Of a DNA stretch of 5,929 bases, positions 5,132-5,929 are shown one piece after another (the stretch's first letter is position 1; each line of letters starts with the position of its first letter). Origin of the DNA: RGIG6904 sp024680835 (lineage in GTDB: Bacteria; Bacillota; Clostridia; Lachnospirales; Lachnospiraceae); NCBI GenBank assembly GCA_024680835.1, contig JAILBP010000092.1, positions 1-5,929 on the forward strand, written 5' to 3'. Made by a program: the position numbers and the translations under genes. Under the pieces are notes generated by a model, which was given only the letters and a program-made list of their open reading frames with translations, ran no database searches and was not told the origin of the DNA.

Positions 5132-5929
5132 TCAGCCCCTCAAAAAATCAGCAGCAGGGAAAAAACTTTCTTTCATTACTTCAAGAACCCCCGGCAGTTC
5201 CTCCGGCAGGATGTGTGAGTAGCCGAAGATCAAAAGCCTTTCATACTGCGGCTGTCTGCGTTTGCTGTAGTCGGAAACACGCTTTATATGCACACCTCTG
5301 CCGGACAGACGGCTGACATATGCTTCCATGTCCGTATTCCTGTCCTTTACTTCCATCAGAAAATGAAGTCCCGTACCTTCTCCCCGGATATCCACACAGT
5401 TTCCGAAACCGGAGTTTTTTATCTCCTCCAGTATCCTGTCTCTGTTTATATGATAAAACTTTTTCATCCGTGAAATATGGCGGGTGTAGTAACCGCCATC
5501 TATAAATTTCGCCAGTGTCATCTGGTCGGCCACGGACACGGGGCAGGTCATAAATCCCAGTTTTTCCCTGCAGAGTTTTGCCAGCGCATCGGGCAGCGCC
5601 ATATAAGCGATCCTCACCGAAGGCGACAATGTCCTGGAGAAGGTATTCATGTAGATCACATGATCCCTGTCCAAACCTGCCATTGCAGGCACAGGTCTCC
5701 CCTGATACCTGAATTCACTGTCGTAATCATCTTCTATTATATAGCAGTTATGCACCTTAGCCCATTCTATAATGTCATGACGCCTCTTGGCAGGCATCAC
5801 CACACCGGTGGGAAACTGATGCGACGGCGAGATATGTATAGCAAGAGGATTTGTAACATTCAGATCCTTTATCGAGAACCCTTCCGAATCCACAGGGATG
5901 TAAAGAACTTTTACGCCGTTCGCCTCAAA
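5132..5929 (-). CDS. MocR-type (GntR/aminotransferase) regulator, C-terminal part only
   Basis: The frame enters from the right edge (first residues FEANGVKVLYIPVDSEGF) and ends at TGA 5134-5132, giving 265 visible residues. The 5' end, expected to encode the GntR-type winged helix, is outside the window. The visible part is the fold-type I aminotransferase-like domain: SPSHQFPTGVVMP (about 34-46 of the visible part), IIEDDYDSEFRYQG (64-77) with the aspartate and tyrosine that contact the PLP ring, then NTFSRTLSPSVRIAYMALP (95-113). MocR proteins normally have FSKTL here, the lysine forming the Schiff base with PLP; this one has arginine (visible residue 99, codon AGG at 5635-5633). The end, LLIFGYSHILPEELPGVLEV, matches the usual C-terminus. 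Members regulate vitamin B6, GABA or other amino-compound genes; the target here is unknown. GTG at 5893 is an internal valine, not a start. A plain aminotransferase is the less likely alternative because of the DDYDSEF/HQFPTG combination. Confidence 0.9.
   Translation of the reverse strand, partial: FEANGVKVLYIPVDSEGFSIKDLNVTNPLAIHISPSHQFPTGVVMPAKRRHDIIEWAKVHNCYIIEDDYDSEFRYQGRPVPAMAGLDRDHVIYMNTFSRTLSPSVRIAYMALPDALAKLCREKLGFMTCPVSVADQMTLAKFIDGGYYTRHISRMKKFYHINRDRILEEIKNSGFGNCVDIRGEGTGLHFLMEVKDRNTDMEAYVSRLSGRGVHIKRVSDYSKRRQPQYERLLIFGYSHILPEELPGVLEVMKESFFPAADFLRG

Overview
The window looks like a chromosomal segment of an anaerobic Firmicute, most likely a Lachnospiraceae-type Clostridium (inference). 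The reasons are the protein families present (YesN-type response regulator, Mbeg1-like DUF2974 hydrolase, DUF975 membrane protein, MocR regulator), strong AGGAGG-type ribosome binding sites, and sigma-A-like promoters. All six genes I can support lie on the minus strand. I see no credible plus-strand gene, tRNA, rRNA, CRISPR array or transposase.

Right to left, in the direction of transcription. (a) 5929-5132 is the C-terminal aminotransferase-like part of a MocR/GntR-family regulator whose N-terminus lies outside the window. The residue that should be the PLP-binding lysine reads as arginine. (b) 5131-4979 is a regulatory region with two good sigma-A promoters and a small palindrome inside the upstream one. 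(c) 4978-4379 encodes a DUF975 multi-pass membrane protein, followed by a clear intrinsic terminator at 4326-4294. (d) 4249-3995 is a 255-base element bounded by perfect 14-base inverted repeats and containing further nested inverted repeats and two hairpins. It ends 17 bases before the next start codon. (e) 3977-1 is a probable four-gene operon: PIN/NYN-like putative nuclease, 8-oxoguanine DNA glycosylase (OGG), DUF2974 alpha/beta-hydrolase, and a response regulator cut off by the window edge. The gaps are 23, 74 and 11 bases.

The operon joins a putative RNA/DNA-cleaving protein to an oxidative-damage glycosylase, then to a lipase-like hydrolase and a transcriptional response regulator. A shared stress or damage role is possible but is only inference from proximity. 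The structured element directly upstream of this operon is the least explained part of the window: it could be a MITE-like insertion or a long structured 5' leader RNA. The DUF975 gene has its own promoters, a strong ribosome binding site, a terminator and a distinct codon choice, so it looks like an independent, well-expressed single-gene unit.
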